A program made the translations under genes and the position numbers. Below the pieces are notes generated by a model. The model was not told the origin of the DNA. It made no database searches and saw only the letters and a list, made by a program, of their open reading frames with translations. Shown in pieces: positions 34,985-46,844 of a stretch of DNA of 64,000 nucleotides. Positions within the stretch are counted from its first letter, which is position 1. Every line of letters begins with the position of its first letter. Origin of the DNA: Agelas oroides (taxonomy: Eukaryota; Porifera; Demospongiae; Agelasida; Agelasidae); NCBI GenBank assembly GCA_949130485.1, contig OX422191.1, positions 6,387,754 to 6,451,753 of the forward strand, given 5' to 3'.

Positions 34985-36090
34985 GGAACTTGAGACAAAT
35001 GCCATTCCAAAATTCCACAGGCCAAGGTCTATTGCCCTAGCTCTAAAAGAGAAGGTGAAAGCAGACCTTGACAGACAAGAATCTTAGAGAAGATTCAAAC
35101 AGCGCAGTGGGCTGCCCTCATTTTTCCAGTTCCCAAGCCAAATGGAGCTATTCTACTCTGTGGGGATTACAAAGCTTCTGTGAACCCATACCTAGAGGGA
35201 AATCAGTACCCTTTGCCTCGACCTGAAGAGCTATTTGCGGCATTGAATGGAGGAGAAAAGTTCACAAAATTAGACCTCTCTGAGGCTTACCTCCAGATTG
35301 AGCTTGAAAACGAGTCCAAACAGTACCTGGTGATAAACACTCACCGAAGGCTCTATCGGTTTAACCGACTACCCTATGGAGTTGCTTCCACTCCCACCAT
35401 TTTCAGCAATAATGGAGCAAATCTTGCCAAAAGTACCTGGAGTTGTCTGCTACATAGACGACATTTTGGTAACAGGGAGAAATGATGATGAACACCTGGA
35501 ACACTTGGAAGCTGTGTTCCAAAGCCTCAGACAGTATAATTAAAAGAACCAAATGCTGCTTCTTCCAAGACTCAGTGGAGTACCTGGGCAGTGTGGTCAG
35601 CAAAGAAGGTATTCAGACGTCAAAGAGGAAAATTGAGGCAATCCTAAAGGTGAAATCCCCCACCTACCAGACAGAGTTGAAATCATTCCTGGGTATGGTC
35701 AATCACTATGGAAAGTTTTATCCGATGCCTGGCTGATCTCAGTTCTCCTCTCAACAACCTGCTGAAGAAAGATGTCTATAGTGGAATTGGTTAGAAGAGT
35801 GTCAGGAGAGTTTTCTGAAGATCAAAGAAACTCTGACATCAACGGAAGTAGCTACTTGCCCATTTCAACCCAGATGTTCTGCTTAGTCTTGCATGTGATG
35901 CCAGTGGAGTGGGAAGGAGTTGTGATCTACCACAAGTACGAAGATGGGAGTGAAAGACCCATTGCATATGCTTCCAAAACCCTCTCAGATGCAGAGAGAA
36001 AATACTCCCAAACAGAGAGAGAAGCACTCAGTATTATCTTCGGCATCAAAAAGCTTCATCAGTTCTTGTATCGAAGGACATTCTCACACT
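34985..36090 (+). mobile_element. Ty3/gypsy-type retrotransposon pol fragment (RT and start of RNase H)
   Basis: Ordered blocks: KVKADLDRQE and FPVPKPNGAI.LCGDYK (RT start), FTKLDLSEAYLQIELE, YRFNRLPYGVAS, the catalytic VCYIDDILVTG (near 35,450), YLGSVVSKEGI and FLGMVNHYGKF. RNase H-like IAYASKTLSDAERKYSQTEREALSI follows as separate short runs to about 36,085. The order and motifs are those of Ty3/gypsy pol. Several frameshifts separate the blocks, there is no gag, protease or integrase, and no LTR was found. It is therefore a dead internal fragment. Confidence 0.85.
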
Positions 36091-36150
36091 CACTCTCACT
36101 CAAACGGGCCTGGGAATGAGGCTAAGTGCCATTACCAATGACATCATCAT

Positions 36151-36204
36151 GTGGTTTGTATTTTTGGGAATATTTTTGTGGGTAAGTGGATTGATGTAAG
36201 TTAT
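36151..36204. repeat. 54-bp direct repeat, unit 1
   Basis: Starts GTGGTTTGTATTTTTGGG; repeats at 36409-36462 with about three mismatches. Confidence 0.85.
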
Positions 36205-36408
36205 TGCCCAGGTTGGTATTGCAAGTTGATTATTTAATTTTGTGTGCAACCAACTTATTTATAACTGGTTGTATAAGTAACCGTCAATGGCTTAAAGACA
36301 ATACTTTGAGCTTTAATGTATTAGATACTGAAAAAGAAAACATCACTTGATGGATAGCTATTGCATTAACATTTGCTTTCCCTTACTACTATAATTTGAC
36401 TGACATCA

Positions 36409-36462
36409 GTGGTTTGTATATTTGGGAGTATTTTTGTGGGTAAGTGGGTTGATGTAAGTTAT
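36409..36462. repeat. 54-bp direct repeat, unit 2
   Basis: Second copy of the 36151-36204 unit. It is followed at once by the hairpin at 36466-36503, which the first copy lacks. Confidence 0.85.
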
Positions 36463-36465
36463 CAT

Positions 36466-36503
36466 AATTTGCTGTGGGTAATGGTAGTTACCCACAGCAA
36501 ATT
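36466..36503. repeat. Perfect 16-bp hairpin
   Basis: AATTTGCTGTGGGTAA and its exact reverse complement around a 6-nt loop (TGGTAG). Confidence 0.9.
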
Positions 36504-37887
36504 GGTGTTTTCAAATTGGTGTTTTCACTGTCAACAATGCTTTCAGCTGGTGTGATCATCCTGCTGTGTACTTGATGAAACACAAATATGATTGGTTTAA
36601 TCCCTGGTCAAGCTCATAACATTCATTATTATCATGGTCTCTGAAAATCTCTCTCTCTAGAGAAGCCTGGGAATGAGGCTAGCCAAGTTATGTAACCTGT
36701 AAGTGTAACATTATTGCATGCCACTTGACTCAACCTTCACTGTATCTAAACTCTTCACCTGCACTCATATTGGAAGCAGATGCTTAACAACTTACTAAGT
36801 TGGCACATGCAGCTGTTTCCATAAAACCTACAATGTAGTACTTCAAGTTATGTAATGGGATACACGGATATCTGCTGTACTAATACAGACCATGTACTCA
36901 TAAGAAAAAACAGGGGAAAATTTATGTGCTATTTAGTGTGAAAAAGCATACTATGTTTTTTTAAATGATGTAAGAGATGTAGATGAATCAGCCTCAATTG
37001 GTTATTTTGTTCAAAAGGAGTGAAAATAGTTTATGGTGCTGGCAGATTGAACTTGGAACGTGTAATTGTGCAGAGTCTATTTAAGTTAAAGACAAGAGTT
37101 TCAGTGAGTGACTATTTGCTTACAGAGTTGAGTTAGGTTGAGTATAAAGAGTATAGTCCACACCCTCCCAGATCTTTGCACACACTTTAGTAGCACATCT
37201 TTGCACAGACTCCAGGGCTGCAATGCCCTATGCAAGGTGAGGAATCTTCATTTTGCTTAAAAACATACTCTAGTAGTGGACTCATGCATGAGATATGTAA
37301 GGTGTTAGGCTTGTCGTGACATTTGATAAGGTAATATGACATGCACATTCAATTCTTAGCCCTGGGACATACATCGGAGACATGGTTACCTCAGGATAGG
37401 TCAGAAGAGATGTGAACCCCCTTGGTACTTGTAGGATTGTACTTGTATTTTATAAATTTCATTTCAATTTGTGACAGGATATACCAGCAGCACTGGCATA
37501 TTTATGTGCTTCAAAGAGCATTGTTTTCTCATATGGCTAGAGTTAAACTTGTTACAGTTATGATACAATTGGCCAATTATATTTTCATAACAATATTTTG
37601 TTACTACAAACTTGAACCTAAAAAGCAAAGAAAAACATTTGCAGGTGCTTTCCTGGGGTGTTCTTACAACAAACAAGAACTTAAAAACCTAATATGTCAT
37701 TACCGTAGTATGAAAATGTATGGTTACTGAGCAGACTTGATTGTGAAAACTAGATAGGCTCAAAAAATGTGATGTATAAGTCACAAACAAAAATTTACAC
37801 TGCATTGTAGTTAACAAACACAAGTTACTGTGGCAGTATTAGTTAATGGAGCCATACGTGTATACAGGAGACAGCTTTCTTTGATCT
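36504..37887. other. no recognisable gene
   Basis: A 102-residue plus frame at 37422-37730 was considered and dismissed: low-information composition, and no motif. Confidence 0.4.
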
Positions 37888-39505
37888 TCATTTCCTGGTT
37901 CTTTGTGTGAGTCCTATTTTTCTGACCAACATATTGCAGATATAGAGTATCAGTACCACATGTGGAACACTTGTGAGTAGTGTTAATATTACAATAGCAC
38001 GTCTGGAGGTTAATGATGTTGGTCGGTACATTACAGTATAAAATGCAAATGATAGCCCTTCCAGCAAAAGTAGGATGCAAATATCAATGTTATTCTTAAC
38101 ACTTGATCTATATGGCCCTGTAAGAGCATAGAAGCCAGTAGCACTTGCAAATGTTATACACGCATACACTGAAGTAGGTGGATTCGAATGATGGGGATTA
38201 ACAAAGATAGGATATCCTGAGGATAAGGAATGATGCAGAAAGCATCCTGAAGTCACGAGTACCATTGGTTCCATCCTTATACTCTCCCTGAAATGATTCC
38301 ACAAACATGTGCAGAGCATGCCATCTCCGAAATCCACAACATGAGACACACCTTCTGAACAGTCTTGTGGGGTACAGAATGAGAAGAATTGTTGGACAAA
38401 TGATGAATATCACTAACACACAAATAGCTATAGCTGAAAGTATGCAATACTCCAGTGTGTAACATTCCACTGTTGGATCATAATACAAAACACACCTTGG
38501 ATTGCCATGATCATGAAGATTATGATAAACACTGATGCTGTGTAGCAGTGTGAAGGATACAAATAAGATTTTAGAAAAAGACAGCAGTATAAAAGTAGTA
38601 AAAGCATTGATGATTGATGCCTTTGAGTCCCACTTTCTCCTGAAGTAAACAAAGTGTCTATGAAATGGCTTCCACAGCCAAACAATTGCTTTGAAGTTGT
38701 TGTCATGAAATTTTATGAATGAATAAGTGATTACAATAAGACAGATGGGATAAAATGCCACTAGATACTCAAGTGCAAGTGCATAAATGGCCTTGATGTT
38801 GCTGCTTACACAAAATGGTGGAATAACTGAACGAAAGAAGTCTAAGCTCTATATGCCACACAGTACTAGTAACACTTTCAGTGCCACATATGAAAATCCT
38901 GTTACAATGTACATGTGCAAGGGTACATTCAGTCGTATTGTGTAAACTACAATCTGACTCATGAACACAAGGGCACTCAGTGGAGAGGAGGTGGCTCTAA
39001 TGTGGAAGATCACCACAAGAAAGTACATCACAGTTATTGGGAAGAGTTCCAGGAAATAGTACAAGACCCATCCATAACCATGTCCTCAGCACTTACTGCA
39101 TTCCAGAGTGTATGAATATAGTGCAATGCCATAGCCATCTCTACACTTTCCACACAATGTGCCTTCTCAATTTAGTGGCCCACACATAAACTCATTTAGT
39201 AAAGACACATTATCAGGCAGCTGTATATACAAATCATGATCATCAGAAGTAGTATTGTAGTGTGCGATGTATGGACAATGTCCATATTCTGTCAATTCAA
39301 TTGCACTGTTGTAAGTTATACATATGCCAAAATGCATTAGTGAAAAGTCTTTACCACACTTGACTTCTGGAGTGGAATCAGAACAAGAGCATCCAGTGCT
39401 GGATGTGTTGTCAGGGATGAACCAGGGAGGGCAAACATCTCGGGCAGTAGTGTGCTCAGTGAAAATTAGCAGAAGGAGGAGCAGAGAAGGCCAATTTGCT
39501 TTCAT
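37888..39505 (-). pseudogene. Cys-rich multi-TM membrane protein, inactivated (related to the C-terminus of the beta-helix genes)
   Basis: ATG at 39505 opens MKANWPSLLLLLLIF, a signal peptide. A Cys-rich ectodomain follows (CPPWFIPDN, CSCSDSTPEVKCG, FMCGPLN), then LCGKC.DGYGIAL...C.KC. After that come several membrane segments: FLELFPITVMYFLVVIF, ALVFMSQIVVYTI, YLVAFYPICLIVIT, FTTFILLSFSKILFVSF, ICVLVIFIICPTILLIL. The body stays in one frame but has three nonsense codons: TGA at 39167-39169 (where Arg is expected), TGA at 39086-39088 and TAG at 38849-38851 (both where Trp is expected). It then shifts frame near 38,205 and continues to TAA/TGA at 37,888. The LCG.C..G/C.KC stalk links it to the 25.7-kb family, but it has no beta-helix. 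About 540 codons in one exon. Confidence 0.75.
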
Positions 39506-39529
39506 GGCTCTAAATTTGTGACTATACAT

Positions 39530-41171
39530 ACTATGTCTAGCTATACCTATTCAAGATCATCCAATCTCCACTGTAGATATACTGCACTGCACATCCACTG
39601 AGATTTATATAGCTATAGCTATATCAGATGGTACATCTATATATCTACTTCAACCTCCAATGCTTATATTGTGCCTCCGGATGTTTACCTAATCATATAA
39701 TTACTAGCTACACACCACATTGGGTAATTTTGCACTGGATTGTTATTATAAACATTCACCCACACACATAGCAACAAGGAAACTCCCCACATGTACATCT
39801 AGTGACTTCAGTTAGTACTGTAGATCGGGAAATTTTCAAATGATTCGTCTACATTGCCCAATGATTTTAGCCTCCATTTGATCACTTCTGGATAGCAATT
39901 CAGTGTCTACCCAAAACTGTCCCAGCGCATGAAAGGTTAGCTGTAGGTCTCCTTGTTGGTCTGGAGATACTGAGGAATGCTCGGAGGCATCAGAATGGAC
40001 AGTTTGCTGAAGGTACAGCACTCAAGTGCATACAGCAATGTTGACACCACAAGGGTCTTGTATATGATGAAATTAATAATACTTAGTTCAGACCTTGAAG
40101 AATATGGTATGTTTCAGAGATTCAAAGGCTATTCATACACTTCTGGAATCTCCAAAGTTTATTGTTACACACTAGCAGTGTCAGCACCTAGCTAAGTCAG
40201 GATTGTTACATCATTTCCATCCACAAAAACTTAATTCTGACCAGTCTTTCCTAGAATGGCAAAAAACATTAGTGTGAAGCATATACTACAGTACTACCTG
40301 AATCAGCAATGAGCAAGTGTGCTCTCACTGGTTGTTTCGTTAGTTTTCTGTTTTGATTTCTCCTTTCATTTTGATATTTGGTCATGCAGCTTTCCTTTTG
40401 TGCTTGTTTCCGAAAATCTCATATGCAGCCTTAACGCCTTCCATACATGTTCTGTGAAGCAACTGGTTGGATTCAGATCCATCAAAGTCAAAGCTACAAG
40501 TTAGCTACCGTAGAATAGGTAGTCTAGTTGTTAATCTTACCACAATTTAGAGCTTAGCTACCAGTTCACACGCTGCTCATTGTAGAGTCCATATACTTAC
40601 TATTTAGCACGCCTCATTCACCTTTGTAGCAGAGACAGAGTAACGTTCCTGTTCAAGTACAGATGGGTGACCCACAAAAGGCAGGCCCGTAGGCAGGGTG
40701 GGTTCGAGGGGTTCGCTAGAACCCCCTTTTTCGCCTCCAAGAGATTTCATACACCACTTAGCTATACATTTTAAGTTATTTGTGATCGGTCCACTAGCCT
40801 CGCTGTTACCGCTGTTCAAACGAGTTTGGTAGCAGCTATGCACCCCGTTTTTTCATGCGGGAAGGACCAGCGGATGAATGCAGAACGCGCGGGTAAGCGA
40901 GAGGACGCGCGTAAATATGTGCGTAAATTAATCCCCACTTCAGGCGCTCGGGAGTTCACCAGTTATCCTTCTAGTGAGTCACCGCCAAAAATGAAGCGGC
41001 AACTGAACAGACTTGAGTCATACAATCCTTCTGGAAACGTACGGTATACTATAGACCATGGGTGTGGTTACAAGTGGCAGTGACGTCACGGGCTATAGCG
41101 TCAGTATTCTGATGACGTACGCAGGCCAAAAAATGGCTCTGTGAACGGCAAGTTTATACAGCGACGAGGTT
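39530..41171. other. no recognisable gene
   Basis: A probable transposon end lies near 40.68-40.75 kb (GGCCCGTAGGCAGGGTGGG), with no partner seen. A basic 85-residue frame at 40826-41083 is unrecognised. Confidence 0.4.
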
Positions 41172-41180
41172 GTGAGCTGG

Positions 41181-41536
41181 GGGATAGACTAAGTTCATCC
41201 AGTTTGAAACCGTTTCCTGTTACGTGACCTTAATAACTATTTATAATCCGTCGTGCACCTTATTAAATGTTTATAATCCGTCGCGCTGCCGTATACATTA
41301 GACCATACTGCATGGTGGCCGTCTAAAGCGGCTCGTTGGCTAAATGGTTAAGGGTTAGAGTTAGGGCTAGGGTTAGGGTTAGGGTTGGGGTCGGGGAATG
41401 TATATAGTACTTCCTTTTTTTTTTCTCTGGTCTTACAAAATGTGATGAATGTCTTTGCTTCGGTAGTCTCTTATGAATATTAATAAGATGACGTAAACGG
41501 TTTCAAACCGGGTACCGGGTGAACTTAGTCTATCCC
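41181..41536. mobile_element. MITE with GGGATAGACTAAGTTCA ends and telomere-like core
   Basis: Starts GGGATAGACTAAGTTCA and ends TGAACTTAGTCTATCCC, exact inverses, with a further imperfect match around GTTTGAAACC. A perfect 9-bp duplication GTGAGCTGG flanks it (41172-41180 and 41537-41545), again suggesting a Mutator-like mechanism. The core contains TTAGGG-type repeats. Confidence 0.85.
41344..41395 (+). repeat. Interstitial TTAGGG-like repeats
   Basis: GGGTTAGAGTTAGGGCTAGG and several following GGGTTA units, imperfect. They lie inside the 356-bp MITE, so they were probably moved by it rather than marking a chromosome end. Confidence 0.85.
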
Positions 41537-41650
41537 GTGAGCTGGCTGCTGAACGTTACCATGAGCCGCATCTAAAATCGCTGCAGTATGACATACATTG
41601 CTATTAGCCTTATAACGTACGTGAGCCACTAAGCGATCCAGCCGTCAGTA

Positions 41651-41695
41651 TTGCATTGACGTTAAACTTGTATGGTGTCATAAGAGATGTGCATG
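41651..41695. repeat. 45-bp direct repeat, unit 1
   Basis: TTGCATTGACGTTAAACTTG... identical over 45 bp to 41800-41844. Confidence 0.9.
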
Positions 41696-41799
41696 TCATA
41701 TTGTTGAGATGACCTATATGTAAAATCCATAATAGGGAATTGCACAATCTTAGTTTAATGAACAAAGTTGGTCAGCACATACTGAAACCGCATTGTTAA

Positions 41800-41844
41800 T
41801 TGCATTGACGTTAAACTTGTATGGTGTCATAAGAGATGTGCATG
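41800..41844. repeat. 45-bp direct repeat, unit 2
   Basis: Exact second copy, 149 bp from the first. The 104 bp between could be an excisable or slipped segment. Confidence 0.9.
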
Positions 41845-42026
41845 CAACTTATGGTTTTAGGAGCCTATAGTCAGAGCACAGCTGAGTGTGTTACGTACAG
41901 TCAAACATTCGCATGCCACAATTGACTGTACATGATAATTTAAGATCATACTAAATTTAAAAAGCTGTTCTATAAGCAGCAGTGATGTACCTTCTGCAAA
42001 CTGCAAATTACAATACCACAGGTTAA

Positions 42027-43048
42027 GGTGGCACGGTCGTCCCTCGGCGGAGGTTAACGAAAACATAAACTTGGGTTACAGTCAGGACCAGGGTTACTCC
42101 TAGTTTCAGGGTTAGGGTTTGGTTTAGGGCAATCTTGCTTTGCCTAATTTTAAAAAGGGTTTTAGTAGCTTATTAATATATTCATGAACCCAAAATTGCC
42201 ACTCGATGGACGCATCTACACGCTCACTGTAGGTAGCGTCCCAACCACCAATGTATCTCAAATCAATCTATGCCAGCTTTTGTTCAAAGCTACTCTCAAA
42301 GTCAGGCTAGACTCATGTTTGTCACTACTCTTGGAATGGACAACTTTGACTGCACCAAAATGAATGCACATTTCGAAAAATTCACAGCTTGTCTACGGGA
42401 GGGGCTCATTCACGAGTGGAAGCAAGCATTACTAGCCCCACCTCTCCCCCTTATGTCGCTAAACAACTCACGGCTCTGTTCCACACACAGCCACCGTTCA
42501 GCTCCCTTGTCTGTCAGACTGTAGCACAAACGATAAATTGCGTATTCTAGTTAAAGCCCAGTCCAGCACTCGAAGCACCTGGCCACGGTCACCAACTAGA
42601 CTAGGCATACGGCCGCGAGACCTGGGCCTACTCAACAAATACAGTCTTGGCCACTGTGGCCTTTCTGCTGCTTCTAGACACAAGCTTGCTTTCACAAGCA
42701 GGCATCACGCACTACTCACAGCTACTGACACTACAACACTCTACTAAACTCCTTCTCTATTTTTTTATTTTTTTTTTATTTTTTTTTTAAGTCGATCTAA
42801 GCTTATCTTCAAAGTTCTGAGCACCACATGAAGGGTGCCGCCAGGCCACATCTTAACTAACTTAATTATAAACTGATTATTGGATGGCAATGCCGACAGG
42901 AAATGGGGAAAATCCCCAATTTTACGGACCGTGAACGGTTTGAGACTCTCAAAACGGACTGTGCGCTAAAATTTTAACAAGACAAAGAAGTCTTATCAGC
43001 TTGGATTCCAGGTTTGTTGACCTTAAAAATCCAGGGTACTGTGCCACC
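42027..43048 (+). mobile_element. TTAA-flanked element, copy 1
   Basis: Ends GGTGGCACGGT... and ...ACTGTGCCACC, with TTAA immediately outside both (42023-42026 and 43049-43052). TTAA target sites point to piggyBac or Kolobok-like mobilisation. The interior has a CAGGGTTAGGG tract, an unrecognised 84-codon frame (MPAFVQSYSQS...) and a T-rich run at about 42,755-42,790. No transposase is present. Confidence 0.8.
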
Positions 43049-43052
43049 TTAA

Positions 43053-43938
43053 TTTTCCCCATTTCCTGTCGGCATTGCCATCCAATAATCAGTTTATAAT
43101 TAAGTTAGTTAAGATGTGGCCTGGCGGCACCCTTCATGTGGTGCTCGGAACTTTGAAGATAAGCTTAGATCGACTTAAAAAAAAAATAAAAAAAAAATAA
43201 AAAAAAAGAGAAGGAGTTTAGTAGAGTGCTGTAGTGTCAGTAGCTGTGAGTAGTGCGTGGTGCCTGCTTGTGAAAGCAAGCTTGTGTCTAGAAGCAGCAG
43301 AAAGGCCACAGTGGCCAAGACTGTATTTGTTGAGTAGGCCCAGGTCTCGCGGCCGTATGCCTAGTCTAGTTGGTGACCGTGGCCAGGTGCTTCGAGTGCT
43401 GGACTGGGCTTTAACTAGAATACGCAATTTATCGTTTGTGCTACAGTCTGACAGACAAGGGAGCTGAACGGTGGCTGTGTGTGGAACAGAGCCGTGAGTT
43501 GTTTAGCGACATAAGGGGGAGAGGTGGGGCTAGTAATGCTTGCTTCCACTCGTGAATGAGCCCCTCCCGTAGACAAGCTGTGAATTTTTCGAAATGTGCA
43601 TTCATTTTGGTGCAGTCAAAGTTGTCCATTCCAAGAGTAGTGACAAACATGAGTCTAGCCTGACTTTGAGAGTAGCTTTGAACAAAAGCTGGCATAGATT
43701 GATTTGAGATACATTGGTGGTTGGGACGCTACCTACAGTGAGCGTGTAGATGCGTCCATCGAGTGGCAATTTTGGGTTCATGAATATATTAATAAGCTAC
43801 TAAAACCCTTTTTAAAATTAGCCAAAGCAAGATTGCCCTAAACCAAACCCTAACCCTGAAACTAGGAGTAACCCTGGTCCTGACTGTAACCCAAGTTTAT
43901 GTTTTCGTTAACCTCCGCCGAGGGACGACCGTGCCACC
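43053..43938 (-). mobile_element. TTAA-flanked element, copy 2, inverted and 5'-truncated
   Basis: It directly abuts copy 1 in inverted orientation and lacks about 135 bp of the end nearest copy 1. It keeps the outer end ...CGACCGTGCCACC and TTAA (43939-43942). The junction at 43,050 is a palindrome-forming head-to-head fusion. Confidence 0.8.
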
Positions 43939-43942
43939 TTAA

Positions 43943-44622
43943 AACCCTAAGCCTAGCCCTAGCCCTAACCCTAGTTTGCCTTAACCCTAAAATCCCTAAC
44001 CCTAATCTCATTAACCCGAACCCCCTAACCCTAATTGAGCCTATGAATCTAATTAAAGCCCGACAGAGCTCTACAATCTGTGGTGTTTCCCTCCACCTCA
44101 TGAATATTAATGAGTTGGCTTTAACTAGACCTCAGCATTACCCATGAACAACCCTGGGTTCAGTCAACTGTCCAATGGGAGGGTTAGAGTATGTTGACTC
44201 TCATGAACCTCATTATTGAACTTCTGTTGAAGCATTGGCAGCTTGGCTTGGGGTTGAAAGGAATGGGTAAATGATGTTGAATATTGATGAGTATGACCTA
44301 AGCCTTTCGTGGACCCAAACCCGAACAGAACAGGGCTATGAATCTCATTAACCCTCTGTGGATACTTGTGGATGTTGTTAATGTCAGAATTGAGATCAAT
44401 GAATCTCATTAAAGGCGTGTAATTCCGGGTGGAAGTCAGGCAATCTCTCTCCTCATGCATATTAATAGGTTGAATTTAGCTAGCTCTGTGTGGCACCCCT
44501 AGGCAACATTCCGTTCATTGGTCCTCAAGAATATGATTAGTGGTGTCGTGTTTGTTCTGTGGTAGCACTGGATTGGGTTGACTGGACAAATGTGACATGT
44601 TGAATAAGCTATGTGTAGCATC
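43943..44622 (+). repeat. Spacer S, forward copy, with CCCTAA runs
   Basis: Begins with CCCTAA/CCTAGCC-type telomere-like repeats (to about 44,032). AT-rich sequence follows, with recurrent ATGAATCTCATTAA or ATGAATATTAATGAG words about 50-60 bp apart. It is repeated inverted at 46845-47524. Confidence 0.8.
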
Positions 44623-44626
44623 TTAA

Positions 44627-44882
44627 GGTGGCACAGTACCCTGTATTTTCAAGGTCAACAAACCTGGAATCCAAGTTGATAGTCTTCTTTGTCTTGTTAA
44701 AATTTTAGCGCACAGTCCGTTTTGGGAGTCTCAAACCGTTCACGGTCCGTAAAATTGGGGATTTTCCCCATTTCCTGTCGGCATTGCCATCCAATAATCA
44801 GTTTATAATTAAGTTAGTCAAGATGTGGCCTGGCGGCACCCTTCATGTGGTGCTCAGAACTTTGAAGATAAGCTTAGATCGA

Positions 44883-44918
<36 letters not shown>

Positions 44919-45644
44919 GGAGTTTAGTAGAGTGCTGTAGTGTCAGTAGCTGTGAGTAGTGCGTGATGCCTGCTTGTGAAAGCAAGCTTGTGTCTAGAAG
45001 CAGCAGAAAGGCCACAGTGGCCAAGACTGTATTTGTTGAGTAGGCCCAGGTCTCGCGGCCGTATGCCTAGTCTAGTTGGTGACCGTGGCCAGGTGCTTCG
45101 AGTGCTGGACTGGGCTTTAACTAGAATACGCAATTTATCTTTTGTGCTACAGTCTGACAGACAAGGGAGCTGAACGGTGGCTGTGTGTGGAACAGAGCCG
45201 TGAGTTGTTTAGCGACATAAGGGGGAGAGGTGGGGCTAGTAATGCTTGCTTCCACTCGTGAATGAGCCCCTCCCGTAGACAAGCTGTGAATTTTTCGAAA
45301 TGTGCATTCATTTTGGTGCAGTCAAAGTTGTCCATTCCAAGAGTAGTGACAAACATGAGTCTAGCCTGACTTTGAGAGTAGCTTTGAACAAAAGCTGGCA
45401 TAGATTGATTTGAGATACATTGGTGGTTGGGACGCTACCTACAGTGAGCGTGTAGATGCGTCCATCGAGTGGCAATTTTGGGTTCATGAATATATTAATA
45501 AGCTACTAAAACCCTTTTTAAAATTAGGCAAAGCAAGATTGCCCTAAACCAAACCCTAACCCTGAAACTAGGAGTAACCCTGGTCCTGACTGTAACCCAA
45601 GTTTATGTTTTCGTTAACCTCCGCCGAGGGACGACCGTGCCACC
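44627..45644 (-). mobile_element. TTAA-flanked element, copy 3
   Basis: Complete inverted copy with TTAA at both ends (44623-44626 and 45645-45648). The interior homopolymer is an A run of about 27 on the plus strand near 44,890. Confidence 0.8.
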
Positions 45645-45648
45645 TTAA

Positions 45649-45815
45649 AACCCTAAGCCTAGCCCTAGCCCTAACCCTAGTTTGCCTTAACCCTAAAATC
45701 CCTAACCCTAATCTCATTAACCCGAACCCCCTAACCCTAATTGAGCCTATGAATCTAATTAAAGCCCGACAGAGCTCTACAATCTGGGGTGTTTCCCTCC
45801 ACCTCATCCCACAGG
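45649..45815 (+). repeat. Truncated spacer S at the palindrome centre
   Basis: The first ~155 bp of spacer S, with one or two substitutions, ending in CCCACAGG. CCACAGG is also what precedes copy 1, so the junction joins two formerly separate flanks. Confidence 0.75.
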
Positions 45816-45819
45816 TTAA

Positions 45820-46840
45820 GGTGGCACGGTCGTCCCTCGGCGGAGGTTAACGAAAACATAAACTTGGGTTACAGTCAGGACCAGGGTTACTCCTAGTTTC
45901 AGGGTTAGGGTTTGGTTTAGGGCAATCTTGCTTTGCCTAATTTTAAAAAGGGTTTTAGTAGCTTATTAATATATTCATGAACCCAAAATTGCCACTCGAT
46001 GGACGCATCTACACGCTCACTGTAGGTAGCGTCCCAACCACCAATGTATCTCAAATCAATCTATGCCAGCTTTTGTTCAAAGCTACTCTCAAAGTCAGGC
46101 TAGACTCATGTTTGTCACTACTCTTGGAATGGACAACTTTGACTGCACCAAAATGAATGCACATTTCGAAAAATTCACAGCTTGTCTACGGGAGGGGCTC
46201 ATTCACGAGTGGAAGCAAGCATTACTAGCCCCACCTCTCCCCCTTATGTCGCTAAACAACTCACGGCTCTGTTCCACACACAGCCACCGTTCAGCTCCCT
46301 TGTCTGTCAGACTGTAGCACAAACGATAAATTGCGTATTCTAGTTAAAGCCCAGTCCAGCACTCGAAGCACCTGGCCACGGTCACCAACTAGACTAGGCA
46401 TACGGCCGCGAGACCTGGGCCTACTCAACAAATACAGTCTTGGCCACTGTGGCCTTTCTGCTGCTTCTAGACACAAGCTTGCTTTCACAAGCAGGCATCA
46501 CGCACTACTCACAGCTACTGACACTACAGCACTCTACTAAACTCCTTCTCTATTTTGTAATTTTTTAAAATTTTTTTTTTTAAGTCGATCTAAGCTTATC
46601 TTCAAAGTTCCGAGCACCACATGAACGGTGCCGCCAGGCCACATCTTAACTAACTTAATTATAAACTGATTATTGGATGGCAATGCCGACAGGAAATGGG
46701 GAAAATCCCCAATTTTACGGACCGTGAACGGTTTGAGACTCCCAAAACGGACTGTGCGCTAAAATTTTAACAAGACAAAGAAGACTATCAACTTGGATTC
46801 CAGGTTTGTTGACCTTGAAAATACAGGGTACCGTGCCACC
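45820..46840 (+). mobile_element. TTAA-flanked element, copy 4
   Basis: Complete plus-strand copy, TTAA at 45816-45819 and 46841-46844. The homopolymer region is interrupted (TTTTGTAATTTTTTAAAAT), unlike copies 3 and 5. Confidence 0.8.
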
Positions 46841-46844
46841 TTAA

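Noticed and set aside
39086..39169. In-frame TGA codons as selenocysteine sites
   Set aside because: Relatives are expected to have Arg and Trp there, a TAG and a frameshift follow, and no selenocysteine element was seen.
40826..41083. 85-codon basic frame as a gene
   Set aside because: No recognisable domain, start context or splice partner; near a transposon-like end.
42270..42524. 84-codon frame repeated in all five TTAA elements as a conserved gene
   Set aside because: Copies are almost identical DNA, so conservation is no evidence of selection, and no motif is recognised.
43943..44040. True telomere
   Set aside because: Runs are short, degenerate, internal and repeated in inverse orientation beside mobile elements.
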